Below are positions 10,367 through 20,500 of a DNA stretch of 64,000 bases, in pieces. The stretch spans positions 6,014,001 through 6,078,000 of the forward strand of contig NC_084716.1 in assembly GCF_033807575.1 (NCBI RefSeq), read 5' to 3'. The stretch comes from Cydia pomonella. Its lineage: Eukaryota; Arthropoda; Insecta; Lepidoptera; Tortricidae. Positions within the stretch are counted from its first letter, which is position 1. Each line of letters opens with the position of its first letter. A program made the position numbers and the translations under genes. Under the pieces are notes generated by a model. It saw only the letters and a program-made list of their open reading frames with translations. It searched no databases and was not told the DNA's origin.

Positions 10367-12434
10367 TGTTATGTTTTCTATTATTAATATGGATACCCCA
10401 CTCGATGGCACAATCACTCATCGACTTGTTAACTCACCAAACTAGAATGATATGAAACTTTACTTAAAATCAATGTTAGCAATTGGTAATTAATTAGATT
10501 AAAGGTTTGGGTTAATGCGGCCGGCCCTTCGTATTAAAGTTTTTATTTAAAAGGGGCCTTACTCTTGAATGAGCATTCAACGGGTGAAAATTATATAGAA
10601 ATCGTTTTCACATCTCATTCTCGTAAAATTGACGTTTAAGTCGCGTGTGAGCGACATAAAATTACTTATCATGCTCTTGAGTATAAAGTAAAATCATCTA
10701 TTACGACCCTTATTAACTTAGCAATAAAGTTCAAATTCTGCCATACAAACTGCCAGCCCTGCCGGCGCGCCCCCGACCGGCCCGAGTGCGATTTTCTTTA
10801 GTCTTCAACAAATACGGTAAAATAACCTTAATAATGGACATTTTCGTAAATTTTGCTCGTAACGTAAACGAAGTGAAAAGTGGAGTATAACTCTGGCATA
10901 AATATCCATTTTTATCCTTGCCCCGCATAAAATTGGATCGCTTTATGCCCTTGTTGTACAATCTACTATTTTGTTATTGCTCGTAAGCACACGAGTGTGA
11001 GTTTTAAGCACTGCTACTAATATTAAATTACTGTTATACAGTGTGGAAAGAAGTAATGGGCTTTGGAGGGAAAGTTCCTTAAAAACTTAAGTTAGTTCAT
11101 TTTACTCAAAGGAAACATTCTTTTATTTCTAAAAAGAAACAAAACTGCATTCAAAGATGGCAAAGTGAGGTTTTAAGGCACTTTCCCTTCAGGGCCCATT
11201 ATTTGTTTCCAACCTGTATACATACTAGCAGCGGTATCATGGTCGCATTTTTAACAGCTGTCATGCCATGCGTCACTTTCGCACTTACATACTTGTTAGA
11301 ACGTGACATGCATGGTGACAACTGACAAATGATAAAAGCCGACCATATTAGCCCTACAGTAAGATTTTAGTTTTTATCTAATCTTGAACACAAATCTTAA
11401 AAGGTTTAAATTGATATTTAATTTTTCATCTGTTTGTTTTCCTAACCACCAATCTTGACTAAATTGTTCAGTCATCTGTTTTTAAGATCGTGTTTTACTC
11501 TATATAGATCGTGTTATTGACGACCACATCATGTTATTAAAAGATAGATTAGGTAACACCTCTGGAGTTGCAAGCGTCCATAGGCTACGGTGACTGCTTA
11601 CCATCAGGCGGGCCGTATGCTTGTTTGCCACCGACGTGGTATAAAAGATTAGGTTAGATTTGACAAATTTGCGCGTCATCGTGGATGACGACTATACAGC
11701 ACGACCGAGCTTTAAGCCTACGATTTTAGAACATACATTCGAAAGGTTAAGCTGTATTCTTTAGGGCGTCCGCCAACTGGTGCGGGTGCGGGTGCCATTG
11801 TAGGTAGGATCCGTCGCCCGCCTCCGCGCCGGTTAAGCGTGCGGTTGTTTTATGTGATAAACCCTGCGTTTGACGCACATCTTTTTGCATCAATTACTGA
11901 ACATTGTTTTACGTGGTGAACGCAGCGGAAACCACAGCGTGTGACGCAATGCGCCAAAAGCACATTAAAAAACATGCTATCTTCATAGTATGTTTAAGGA
12001 GTATCCTTGTTTATTGCGTGAACGCAAGCCGTTAATAAATGCTCCGACAGGTGTGGGAAGATCCTAAATCGCGTTACAGACGTAGCGCTGTAGTGTAAAA
12101 GAGATACGGTCTATCTGAGGTGGGGAATGTAAACACTCGAGGTAGATTTCTGATAATATTGAACGATCTTTTTTTTCTTCAAAAAACGAATAACAGCAAT
12201 ATCGACTAACTCAGATGCTTGCCACTTTCAGAATGAAATCGCCTGCAGATCTTTATTCCTTCAGCAGGGCGATAGTTCTGAATTCAAATAATCGTTGCCA
12301 GTTTCCAATCTTCACAGTAGGCATAAAACAAAATTGTCCTACGTTGTTTTAACGTAGGAAAACCGCTCACCGCTAGAAACAATGACGTTTTCGGAACGCA
12401 GACGCGGCAAACGCATTCCGTTGATCGCATGCGT
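10367..12434. other. intergenic DNA with LINE tail fragment at 11555-11650
   Basis: The fragment contains 'acctctggagttgcaagcgtccataggctacgg', split by a few substitutions from other copies, and 'gtttgccaccgacgtggta'. It is flanked by 'atcgtgttattgacgac' and 'gtcatcgtggatgacgac', related to the inverted pair at 20530-20623, so it may be inserted in such an element. No protein-coding gene is supported. Confidence 0.45.
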
Positions 12435-12631
12435 TTAATCTTTTGAACGCCAAGAATACCTAATCGTCGTTACTAGTCGTGCCCACAGCGCCAAGGACAC
12501 CTATAGGTGTTATGGCGGACGCTGTCAAAGTAACCTTCACACTTACGAGTAAGGTTTACATTAGCTTGCGGCCGGGAGCTTGACGTTTGAGTGATGTTTG
12601 TGTTTATGAAATAAAGCGTTTAAAGGGTTAA
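12435..12631. mobile_element. piggyBac-type MITE, copy 2
   Basis: Ends TTAATCTTTTGAACGCC and GCGTTTAAAGGGTTAA, both with TTAA. The interior shares 'aggtgttatggcggacgctg' (inverse orientation) with the copy near 31654. Confidence 0.65.
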
Positions 12632-13447
12632 CGCATCGATTTTCGCACAAAACAACCGAGCTCTTTAGCGTTGCTCATAAATCATAATATATTTCGTTAA
12701 CCCTGGCTAGCGGACGCCCTAAATCAAATGAGAGTTTAGAGTGGCTGTATTCAAACACATCTTATGGTTTATGCCTTAGGTATTTAAACGGAGATCAATA
12801 TAAATCCACGGTTTTCAGTGCATAGCATCAAATTAGTTATACTTTTATCTTTTATGAAACGTTCCACTAATTTTAAGTGTAATTAACTAGTTAAGTTTTG
12901 AAATAAAACATGCCAAAGTATTTTTTGTTTTTATTGAAAACATCAATTATATATTAAGCGGTAATGGTAAAATATTTAATGTTTATATAAAAATCAAGCT
13001 TAAAATTAAAGCTGGTATTTTCCATTCGTTTCATACAAGTGAGACTACACTTTTTCTGTATCATGTATTAATATGCTCACACAGATGACAAAGTGTAAAG
13101 TATTATTTTGTAGTATAAGTAATTTAATTATTGATAGTGATGACAATATGTCACCATCAATCTACAAATTATAATTAAAGGATTACATTTTATCTAGTGC
13201 CTGAACTCCCGTATGTTCAGTCAACGAAGTATTTTGGTAGAAGTTTGACAACTGACAATTTTAATTTTCACACATCTGTCAGCATTACTTGGTACTAACA
13301 GCAATACACTCAGCTGACCACTGACAGACGTTATTCCGTTGCAATAAGGCTTACAAATGGCCAGTTATTAACTGTGATACAATGATACAGAGAAAGTGGC
13401 TCATCAGTTGTATGAAGCGGAGGGGAAATACCCTCATCATGGAATGT

Positions 13448-16400
13448 CTATGTGGATATGTGTCCCACCCGATCCCGAGGAATCAGTCGCAGCTCGGAGC
13501 CGTGCTTCAGAAACACGTTACCTGAAAAGAAAAATCGAGTAATCATTTATTGGTACCAAACATATATATAACTCCATATAAGATAAAAAACCTACCTACC
13601 TACACGTTCATTGCGACCTTTTCGAAATGTACAAATTATTATTTTATATTTGCCATTCGCTTCTTGGTGAATGAAAATATCGTGAGAAAACCAGAGGTTT
13701 CCCCGAGGGTCCATAGTATGGGGTTCTTAAAAAAAGGAGTGTACTGGTTTTTAAAGGGTCGGCAAAGCGCATGTAAAACCTCTGGAGTTGCAGGCGTCTA
13801 TAGGGTAGGGTGACTGCTCACCATCAGGCGGGCCGTATGCTTGTGTGCCACCGACGTGGTATTAAAAAAAAGACTAATCGCAATAAGAGCAAGTTTCCTC
13901 TTTGGCTTCGAGCTAACTCCAACTTCCTAACAAGGTCAGATGACAGTTGCTTTCGTAAAAACTTACCTGCGATTATTCTTAAGATCTGGTTGCAATCTGG
14001 ATCTGGAAGTTAGAAGGATGCTTACCGGCGATCTACTGGGGGTGATGTCGATGCCGTCGTCAGTGATGATGGCGCTGGTGGCCGGCTCCATTCGAAACTC
14101 TTCGGCCGCGAACTTGAGTACTGCTGTGAATGCTGCCCTACTTCTCCTAGGAGGATACTTACCGGCTGTCTGCTGGGGGTTGATGCCGATGCCGTTGTCA
14201 GTTATTATGGCGCTGGTGGCCGGCTCCACGCGGAACTCTACGGCCGCGAACTTGAGTACTGCTGTGAATGCTGCCCTACTCCTCCTAGGAGGAGACTTAC
14301 CGGCGGTCTGCTGGGGGTTGATACCGATGCCGTCGTCAGTGATGATGGCGCTGGTGGCCGGCACCACGTGAAACTCTACGGCCACGAACTTGAGTACTGC
14401 TGTGAATGCTGCCCTACTCCTCCTAGGAGGAGACTTACCGGATGTCTGCTGGGGGTTGATGCCGATGCCGTCGTCAGTGGTGATGGCGCTGGTGGCCGGC
14501 TCCACGCGGAACTCTACAGCCGCGAACTTGAGCACTGCTGTGAATGCTGCCCTACTCGTCCTAGGAGGAGACTTACCGGCGGTCTATTGGGGGTGATGCC
14601 GATGCCATCGTTGATGGCGCTGGTGGCCGGCTCCACGCGGAACTCTTCGGCCGCGGATTTGAGTACTGCTGTGAATGCTGTCCTACACCTCCTAGTAGGA
14701 GACTTACCAGCAGTCTGCTGGGGGTTGATGCCGATGCCATCGTCAGTGATGATGGCGCTGGTGGCCGGCTCCACGCGGAACTCTTCGGCCGCAAATTTGA
14801 GTACGGCTGTGAATGGCGTCGCTTCCGGTACGCTCAGGCTATGGGAAATCAACATTTAAGTTTAATCGGAGACTGTAACAAGAAAGGTCGATTAGCACGA
14901 GGAATTTCATACATTTGTTCATGCGTTATCTCTGTCGCACGCGCATATTAATATTGCTGTCCCGCTCGCAGTGTCATCGACCGCCTACGTCCATGGAGAT
15001 AGGAACAGGTGGGTTAATATACGAAATCCTTATAATAACTAATGCAAATCGTAAAGCATGTCATGCTATGCAGTCAGGTGAGGTGATTAAACGGCAATTA
15101 CACAAAGTATTTTCAGGTAGCTGCTAGCTGCTATTTTGTGCTGTGGTGTGTAAATCGATCATTGTGTGTATTGATGAGTCCTCAGTGTGTTAAGTTATAT
15201 TTGGCATTTTATAAAAAAAAAAACTGTAACATTTATCTCAGCGGCGGTCCTAATTACTTGAATGATTTAAAGTGCTGAGTAGTGAAACAGCTGATGACAG
15301 TGATGACTTGGAGTGTATTAAGAGGAAAAGTTAAGGTACTTAAACAATAAAAATATAAAAAGGTATATTGAAAAAAAAAATTACAAAATTTTATCACGAT
15401 GGCAACATATTCTCCCAAAACGCCCAATCATCAGAACTACTCCTAACTATGTCTTCAAACTCTAATCTTAAACTCTGATCTCTGCACAGCCTCTGCACTA
15501 CACCCACAAGCTCAGAGTATGTAAGATCAATGTAAAAAAAATCTGATGACATATTCTCTTTCAGCAACTTGCCACAGTCTAATAGAGCTTTTACAATTAT
15601 TTTACACACATCACCATGTTCTAAACATAATTGTATAAATTGTTTCTCGTCCACCTTGATTAAACATTTCCAGAATTGCTTGTATTCATGATTTCGTTTT
15701 GACATTACTGTTATTAGTGTGTTAATAATATTGTTCACAGCACTATGATACTTCAGTTCCTTATTTATTAAACTTAAGACTAGTAAATCAACTGTATCCT
15801 GAGAGCAGTTATCTAACATTGTAATTATAGGTTCCTTTGGATCTTCACAGTTGTTAAGTTCATTCAATAGAATATTACTTTTAAACTGCATTATTTTGTC
15901 TCTAGACATTTCTGCAGATAAATTTCTAAGAAGAGTTTCCTTTGAAGCTGCTTCTAACATTAGCTCGGACAAGCACTTCTCCAATCTGTCTTCTGAGAAA
16001 TTTTGAAGAAATATTTTGAAACCTAAATCCATTTGTGTTATTTTAGTATTGGAAGTTATAATTTTCTTTAATATGTATTTGGGTGGATCTGCAAAACAGT
16101 TTTTGAGTACCATGTTTCCAATATCATGTTCATTATTCAATATGGACAGGACGTCACTGATCATATTTCTTCTTTGAAATTTATCAAGACATTTTTCTAT
16201 ATGATGGGCTATAAGGAATGCGTTTTTAATTTCTGTTTCAGACGTTTCATTGTTAGGCCAATCGTGGAGTTGGCAGAGTTGCACAAAATCTTGGAAAAGG
16301 CCGATGAATTGCTTAGCGACCACGTCCATAGCTTTGCGAAGTAACTTCAGCACTGCAGCGTCAGCATCTGTTAACACAAATTGATACTAGTTTGAGATAA

Positions 16401-16734
16401 ATCAAGGAACTGACTGCGTGAAGTTACTTCGCAAATGAGCAAGGACAAAACTCTTAAGAAAATTAAAGTTAAAACTTACACTTTAAATGGTAATTTCGGA
16501 TCCGAAGTCAGCGTAATCTTAAAAGTCACTTTCGACCTGAAAACAAACGGAAATGTCAATGACAAACCTAATCACCTAAGCTCAGTTAACAATAGTTTAA
16601 TATACGTACATCTTGAAAGAAACTTTGAAGGTATTTATTTAATAAGAGTCCAAGAAAGCTAGGAAATACGGTTCGACTCCCTCAAGGCAGACAAGTGAGA
16701 CAAGCAAGCAAAGCAAGACAAGTGACGTTTACAT
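13448..16734 (-). CDS. UFM1: UFM1, ubiquitin-fold modifier 1
   Basis: UFM1 is the small modifier attached by UBA5, UFC1 and UFL1, acting mainly at ER ribosomes (known). Exons on the minus strand: 16536-16480, which supplies SKVTFKITLTSDPKLPFK; 14838-14708, from LSVPEATPFTAVLK through IITDDGIGINPQQTA; and 13521-13448, NVFLKHGSELRLIPRDRVG followed by HIST and TAG. Phases 2 and 1 join exactly, giving 83 residues up to the Gly used for conjugation, the normal mature length, plus a four-residue tail that UFSP proteases would remove. The first spliced exon starts with G of ATG. A plausible partner is AT/gtaaac at 16734-16733, so the start codon would be split by an intron (inference). Intron 1 contains the single-exon ORF 15394-16329. 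Intron 2 contains five copies of exon 14708-14838. The gene is divergent from the plus-strand PXA gene at 17106. Confidence 0.95.
13776..13870 (+). repeat. LINE 3' tail fragment in UFM1 intron 2
   Basis: 'acctctggagttgcaggcgt', 'gactgctcaccatcaggcgg' and 'gccaccgacgtggta' followed by A-rich sequence; same family as 7490-7860 and 30530-31145. Confidence 0.7.
14020..14707 (-). repeat. five tandem copies of the UFM1 central exon with its splice donor (~138-bp period)
   Basis: Immediately downstream, in transcription, of the real exon (14838-14708), the block FTAVLKFAA-EF ... INPQQT-G plus gtaag plus about 25 bp of intron repeats. The donors (acttac on plus) begin at 14702 for the true exon, then 14571, 14433, 14295, 14157 and about 14021. 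Periods are 131, 138, 138, 138 and 136. Copies start inside the exon, so the true acceptor (cccatag/C) is absent from all five. Because 138 is a multiple of three, one minus-strand frame (13963-14535) runs through several copies and the intron linker (SPPRRSRAA) without a stop. Copies differ by a few substitutions; the one next to the true exon has a 6-bp deletion. Confidence 0.92.
15394..16329 (-). CDS. single-exon ORF nested in UFM1 intron 1, helical protein of unknown function
   Basis: A 311-codon ORF, MDVVAKQFIGLFQ ... WAFWENMLPS, stop TGA. The frame opens 16 codons earlier without an ATG. The sequence just upstream (ttaacag/ATGCTG) is a good splice acceptor, so the mRNA may have a 5' untranslated exon and begin translation at 16329 (inference). 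The product is rich in Leu, Ile, Glu and Lys with regularly spaced hydrophobics, suggesting an alpha-helical HEAT-like fold. No signal peptide, membrane segment or catalytic motif is seen. I do not recognise the family; a divergent FANCE-type helical-repeat protein crossed my mind but I cannot support it. Length, absence of repeats and non-AT-driven composition argue for a real gene. It is transcribed in the same direction as its host, UFM1. Confidence 0.72.
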   Translation of the reverse strand: MDVVAKQFIGLFQDFVQLCQLHDWPNNETSETEIKNAFLIAHHIEKCLDKFQRRNMISDVLSILNNEHDIGNMVLKNCFADPPKYILKKIITSNTKITQMDLGFKIFLQNFSEDRLEKCLSELMLEAASKETLLRNLSAEMSRDKIMQFKSNILLNELNNCEDPKEPIITMLDNCSQDTVDLLVLSLINKELKYHSAVNNIINTLITVMSKRNHEYKQFWKCLIKVDEKQFIQLCLEHGDVCKIIVKALLDCGKLLKENMSSDFFYIDLTYSELVGVVQRLCRDQSLRLEFEDIVRSSSDDWAFWENMLPS

Positions 16735-17105
16735 AAAACGTCATACTTCAAATGAACTTTTTTTAGAAAGCCGTTTGATGTAGGATTGGATAGTGTTCAA
16801 AAGCAGTTCAAAAGGCTTTGCTGTGGTTGAAATATAAGATCGTTTTGAAATATAAGGTCTTTTCTAGACAGTTAGATATGCAGTAAGTCTAAAAATATTT
16901 TTTATTAAATATGAATCATACAATCATAAATTAAATAAAAAATAATTTAGTGCTGTAATTCCTTGCTACTGATCTCGAATAGCTCCGTTAATGTCAGCTG
17001 TTGCGTTTGACATTCCTCTGACGTACGAGGATTTCACAAAAATCAATAAACAAACCAGTTATTCTACGCTCTACGTATTACAAATTTAGGTGTATATAAA
17101 TTAAA
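16537..17105. promoter_or_regulatory. probable bidirectional promoter region between UFM1 and the PXA gene
   Basis: UFM1 reads left and the PXA-domain gene reads right. Their likely first coding bases are about 370 bp apart (16734 and 17106). No TATA box or defined element is claimed. The call rests on divergent gene placement only. Confidence 0.4.
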
Positions 17106-17571
17106 ATGTTGTTAAAAAGAAATTTGTTAGAATATGTAACTGTTTTTTCGTGTGGCGTATGTGTTTTTTTGCATATTTCTCAACTGCGTGACGAACATAT
17201 CCCCGATAACCGGGATATGGTTTCCTTTGTACGTTATTTTAGTGTTTATCCTGTCAATATCGTTTAGTTTTAAGTTCATCCAGTGGTTATTGCATATGAA
17301 TAAGCCTATAAAATATGACTTAGAAGGTTTATTCAAGGATTATCCCCAGTTTATATTTCTAAAACGGTTTTTACCGCAAGTCAAAAAGAGGGTTAGATCT
17401 CCTGATTTTGAAGAAGGCAAGGAATATGACACGAATGAGCTGAGTGTGATTTCGACGGTGCTACAGAAGAAGTTGGTGTCGTCATGGTATGAGCCGTATA
17501 TTTCACAAGAAATTGGATTTCCGTTTGCCTGCAAGCATTTACTGGATCAAATGATTGAAAGAACTTTCAAG
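17106..17571 (+). CDS. exon 1 of the PXA gene: membrane anchor and PXA start, with a one-base frame discontinuity
   Basis: ATG at 17106 opens MLLKRNLLEYVTVF. The conserved-looking frame (VAYVFFCIFLNCV, a second hydrophobic run, then KPIKYDLEGLFKDY) lies one base out of phase and is blocked upstream by TAA at 17137. The shift falls on the six-T run 17143-17148; five T would join both parts. As given, translation in the PXA frame could begin only at ATG 17296, losing both membrane segments. A homopolymer error in the assembly is the simplest reading; a real allele or an unseen 5' exon remain possible. Confidence 0.65.
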
Positions 17572-20500
17572 GTTAGTCCTATATTACTGATAACATTATA
17601 TATATATATATTTATATATATATATATTTTTTAAATATGTTTTGTAGTTCGCAGTGCCTTAGTAGTAATACTGTAATGCTGTGTAACTAATTTGAATAAT
17701 AAAATAAATAAATAAATAATAAATAAATATAATAATGTAATATATTAAATATATACTATTGACATTGTGTTGTAATCTGTATATTGTAATAACTTTTCCT
17801 CATTAACCTAACTTGAGGTAAATGTAGAGAAAATTTAATGAGGTTTTATTGTGCTGCATAATAGTAAATTATAACAAAACAAAGACTAAATTTACACAGA
17901 TTAAGTTATATAAATGGTAAATTATTTAAACAGATGGTCTGGTAAGAATTTATTGAAAATGCTGATTACTGTGGGACACCCCATTTGATTGTAGGGAGAT
18001 CCCACACCATAATGCTGTACAAACTATGGCCCACAAGCCTGGCAAAACTGCACGCATTTGCGCCTTTTTCCATACAATATAGCCTATTAAAAGTAAGCTG
18101 TCCTGAAAAGTTTGATAAAATGTAATACACTCTCCATTCAACTTTTCTTTACTTTATTATTTAGATCTGCAATAAAATTGAAACCAAAGAAGTATTCATA
18201 GACACCTGCTCAATATTAACTAGCCACTTAAGAGAATACAAAAAAACTCTGAAAAGACATGAAAAATCACCGACAAGCTCTATAGAGTCCCTTTATAAGA
18301 AAACTCACCCGATATTTGAAAAGAAACTAGAATCAGGCGAACACTGCACCAACATTCTAAGGATTATATTAAAAGAGCTTGTCCCTTGGGAGCTTTGGGA
18401 TACGCCGCATTCTGAATTACTGGTCCGAATCTTGTCGAAAAAACTTGATGCGTTTATTGATGGTACTTTAGCAGATCCTGTTTGGATCAATGATAAATTA
18501 TTGAACATCATAGATAAAGCAGAGATTGAAAGAGAAATAGTTGAAAAAATAGAAGAGCCGGAGATAGTGGAGAAGGAAAGTGAGACGATTGTTAAATCAG
18601 TATTGTCTACAATTGCGATGAATAGTGTAGCACCTATTTTACAGAGAGGTAAGTTTGAAGTCGTTTTTGTAAGGTACCTGTGTCAAAGAATTTCCCATTC
18701 TTAAGTTTGCCTGCTTTCAAAGTTGCATACTTTTATCAGTGTGAATGGGTTCAAAATTTGCGTCCATGTTCGCTAGTACCATAGCAAAACTACAAGTTCA
18801 TATGACCAAAATAAATAAAAAATAAAAATAATGATGGGCCTTCTTTGGTACTGGTACTTTAGTTCTATAAGCAGTTGTTCCTAGAAATATATGACTCATT
18901 ATATTATCATTACTTTGTGAAAGTAGGTCAAATGTAAATAATACATTAATCTGTTATAATTATGAAGCTAATTATATTTATTGGGTACTTTCACCACAGA
19001 TTGGCTTTTAAATTAAGCAATATTTAGGATCGTCCTAAATATGTATTAAAATCTTTGCATATCTCAACAAATTTTTACCATTCCCATGTTTGCAGATATT
19101 ACTGAAGACCTCAGCACACCATTTGTCCCAGAACCAGAAGCAGTGACAGAAGGTTCTGCGATGCTGCCCGCAGCAGAAATGCCGGTGCTGCGGCAGCGCC
19201 GCGGCCGCCAGCGTGAGGTCAAGATCTATGACCGTATTGTTGAAGGTAATCTTAATCAGGACATCTCGTATGCTGTAAGGCCGCGGACTGAACGCAAGAT
19301 CAAGACCATTTATACATTTCGCTCAACCAAATGTATAAACGTGCCTCGGCCGAGGCGGCGCGCTCGGGCGAGGAAAACGCACTGGCTAGTTTGGGCGTGA
19401 GGAAATTGCCTCGCCCGTATGCTCGCTCTGTGTGGACCCGGCTAATAATCTAGAAAAAATACTTCCGTATGTCCGTATGTTCTCCTCTACAGGTTGCGAT
19501 TCTTAACCGATTCACGTGAAATGTTGTGCGCAGGTGTTTACTTTTATGTCGAAATATTTATATAGTGATTATACAACCTAAAAACTGGTGAGTTTAGGGA
19601 CCACTTATGTCTTACGATTCATTTTGCTCAACAGGCAGCGTAAAAACCTGGGACACGGACATAGATCTACAATGCATCAGCATGGGCCAAGACCTACTAG
19701 CGAGCCTAGACGGCGGGGTGGTAGGCCGCCTATGGCCAGATCCTGAGCCAGTGGACCATAGTCCGCCCGACACCACTAGCAAGGATCTGCCCCTTTGGTT
19801 CGGTAAGAGACGATAGATAGGACCTACTAGCGAGCCTAGATGGTGGTAGGCCGCCTATGGCCAGATCCTGAGCCAGTGGACCATAGTCCGCCCGACACCA
19901 CTAGCAAGGATCTGCCCCTTTGGTTTGGTAAGAGACGATAGATAGGACCTACTAGCGAGCCTAGATGGTGGTAGGCCGCCTATGGCCAGATCCTGAGCCA
20001 GTGAACCATAGTCCGCCCGACACCACTAGCAAGGATCTGCCCCTTTGGTTCGGTAAGAGACGATAGATAGGACCTACTAGCGAGCCTAGATGGTGGTAGG
20101 CCGACTCTGGCCAGACCCCGACCCTGTGGACCATGGTCCATCCGACACAACCAGCAAGGACCTGCTGTCAAGTCATACTTTGCCGTCGATTGTGTGTGTT
20201 GCGTCTATAAGATTACTTAGCTTGTGAGGTGCTCTGGGAAGACGCGCGCAGTTTATTTTTTTTCTCTAAAATTCACTTATTTTCAGGCGAAGAAGAAACA
20301 TTAGAACTAGAACACGATAGCCCTCCTAAAGACAGCCCAGTTAAGAAAGAACACAGTCCAAAACCGGTGGAACTGCTGAAGGAGTTGCAGCATTCGGCCA
20401 AGACCAAGATAGGAGGCCTACAGGTCCCCATACGTTCACTAGATGTCCGGCCCAATGTTAGTTCACGCACGTACTGTCGCTTCTCTATGCTTTGGGAGAT

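Noticed and set aside
14020..14838. CRISPR-like or satellite interpretation of the 138-bp repeats
   Set aside because: No repeat-spacer pattern. Each unit is recognisable UFM1 exon with a 5' splice site.
13940..14859. Plus-strand ORFs in the UFM1 array (MPMPSSVMMALVAGSTR repeats)
   Set aside because: Antisense of UFM1 exon copies; the minus strand carries the conserved protein and the donors.
16435..16662. 75-codon plus-strand ORF overlapping UFM1 exon 1
   Set aside because: It is the antisense of the UFM1 first coding exon and its flanks; the minus-strand reading matches UFM1 residue by residue.
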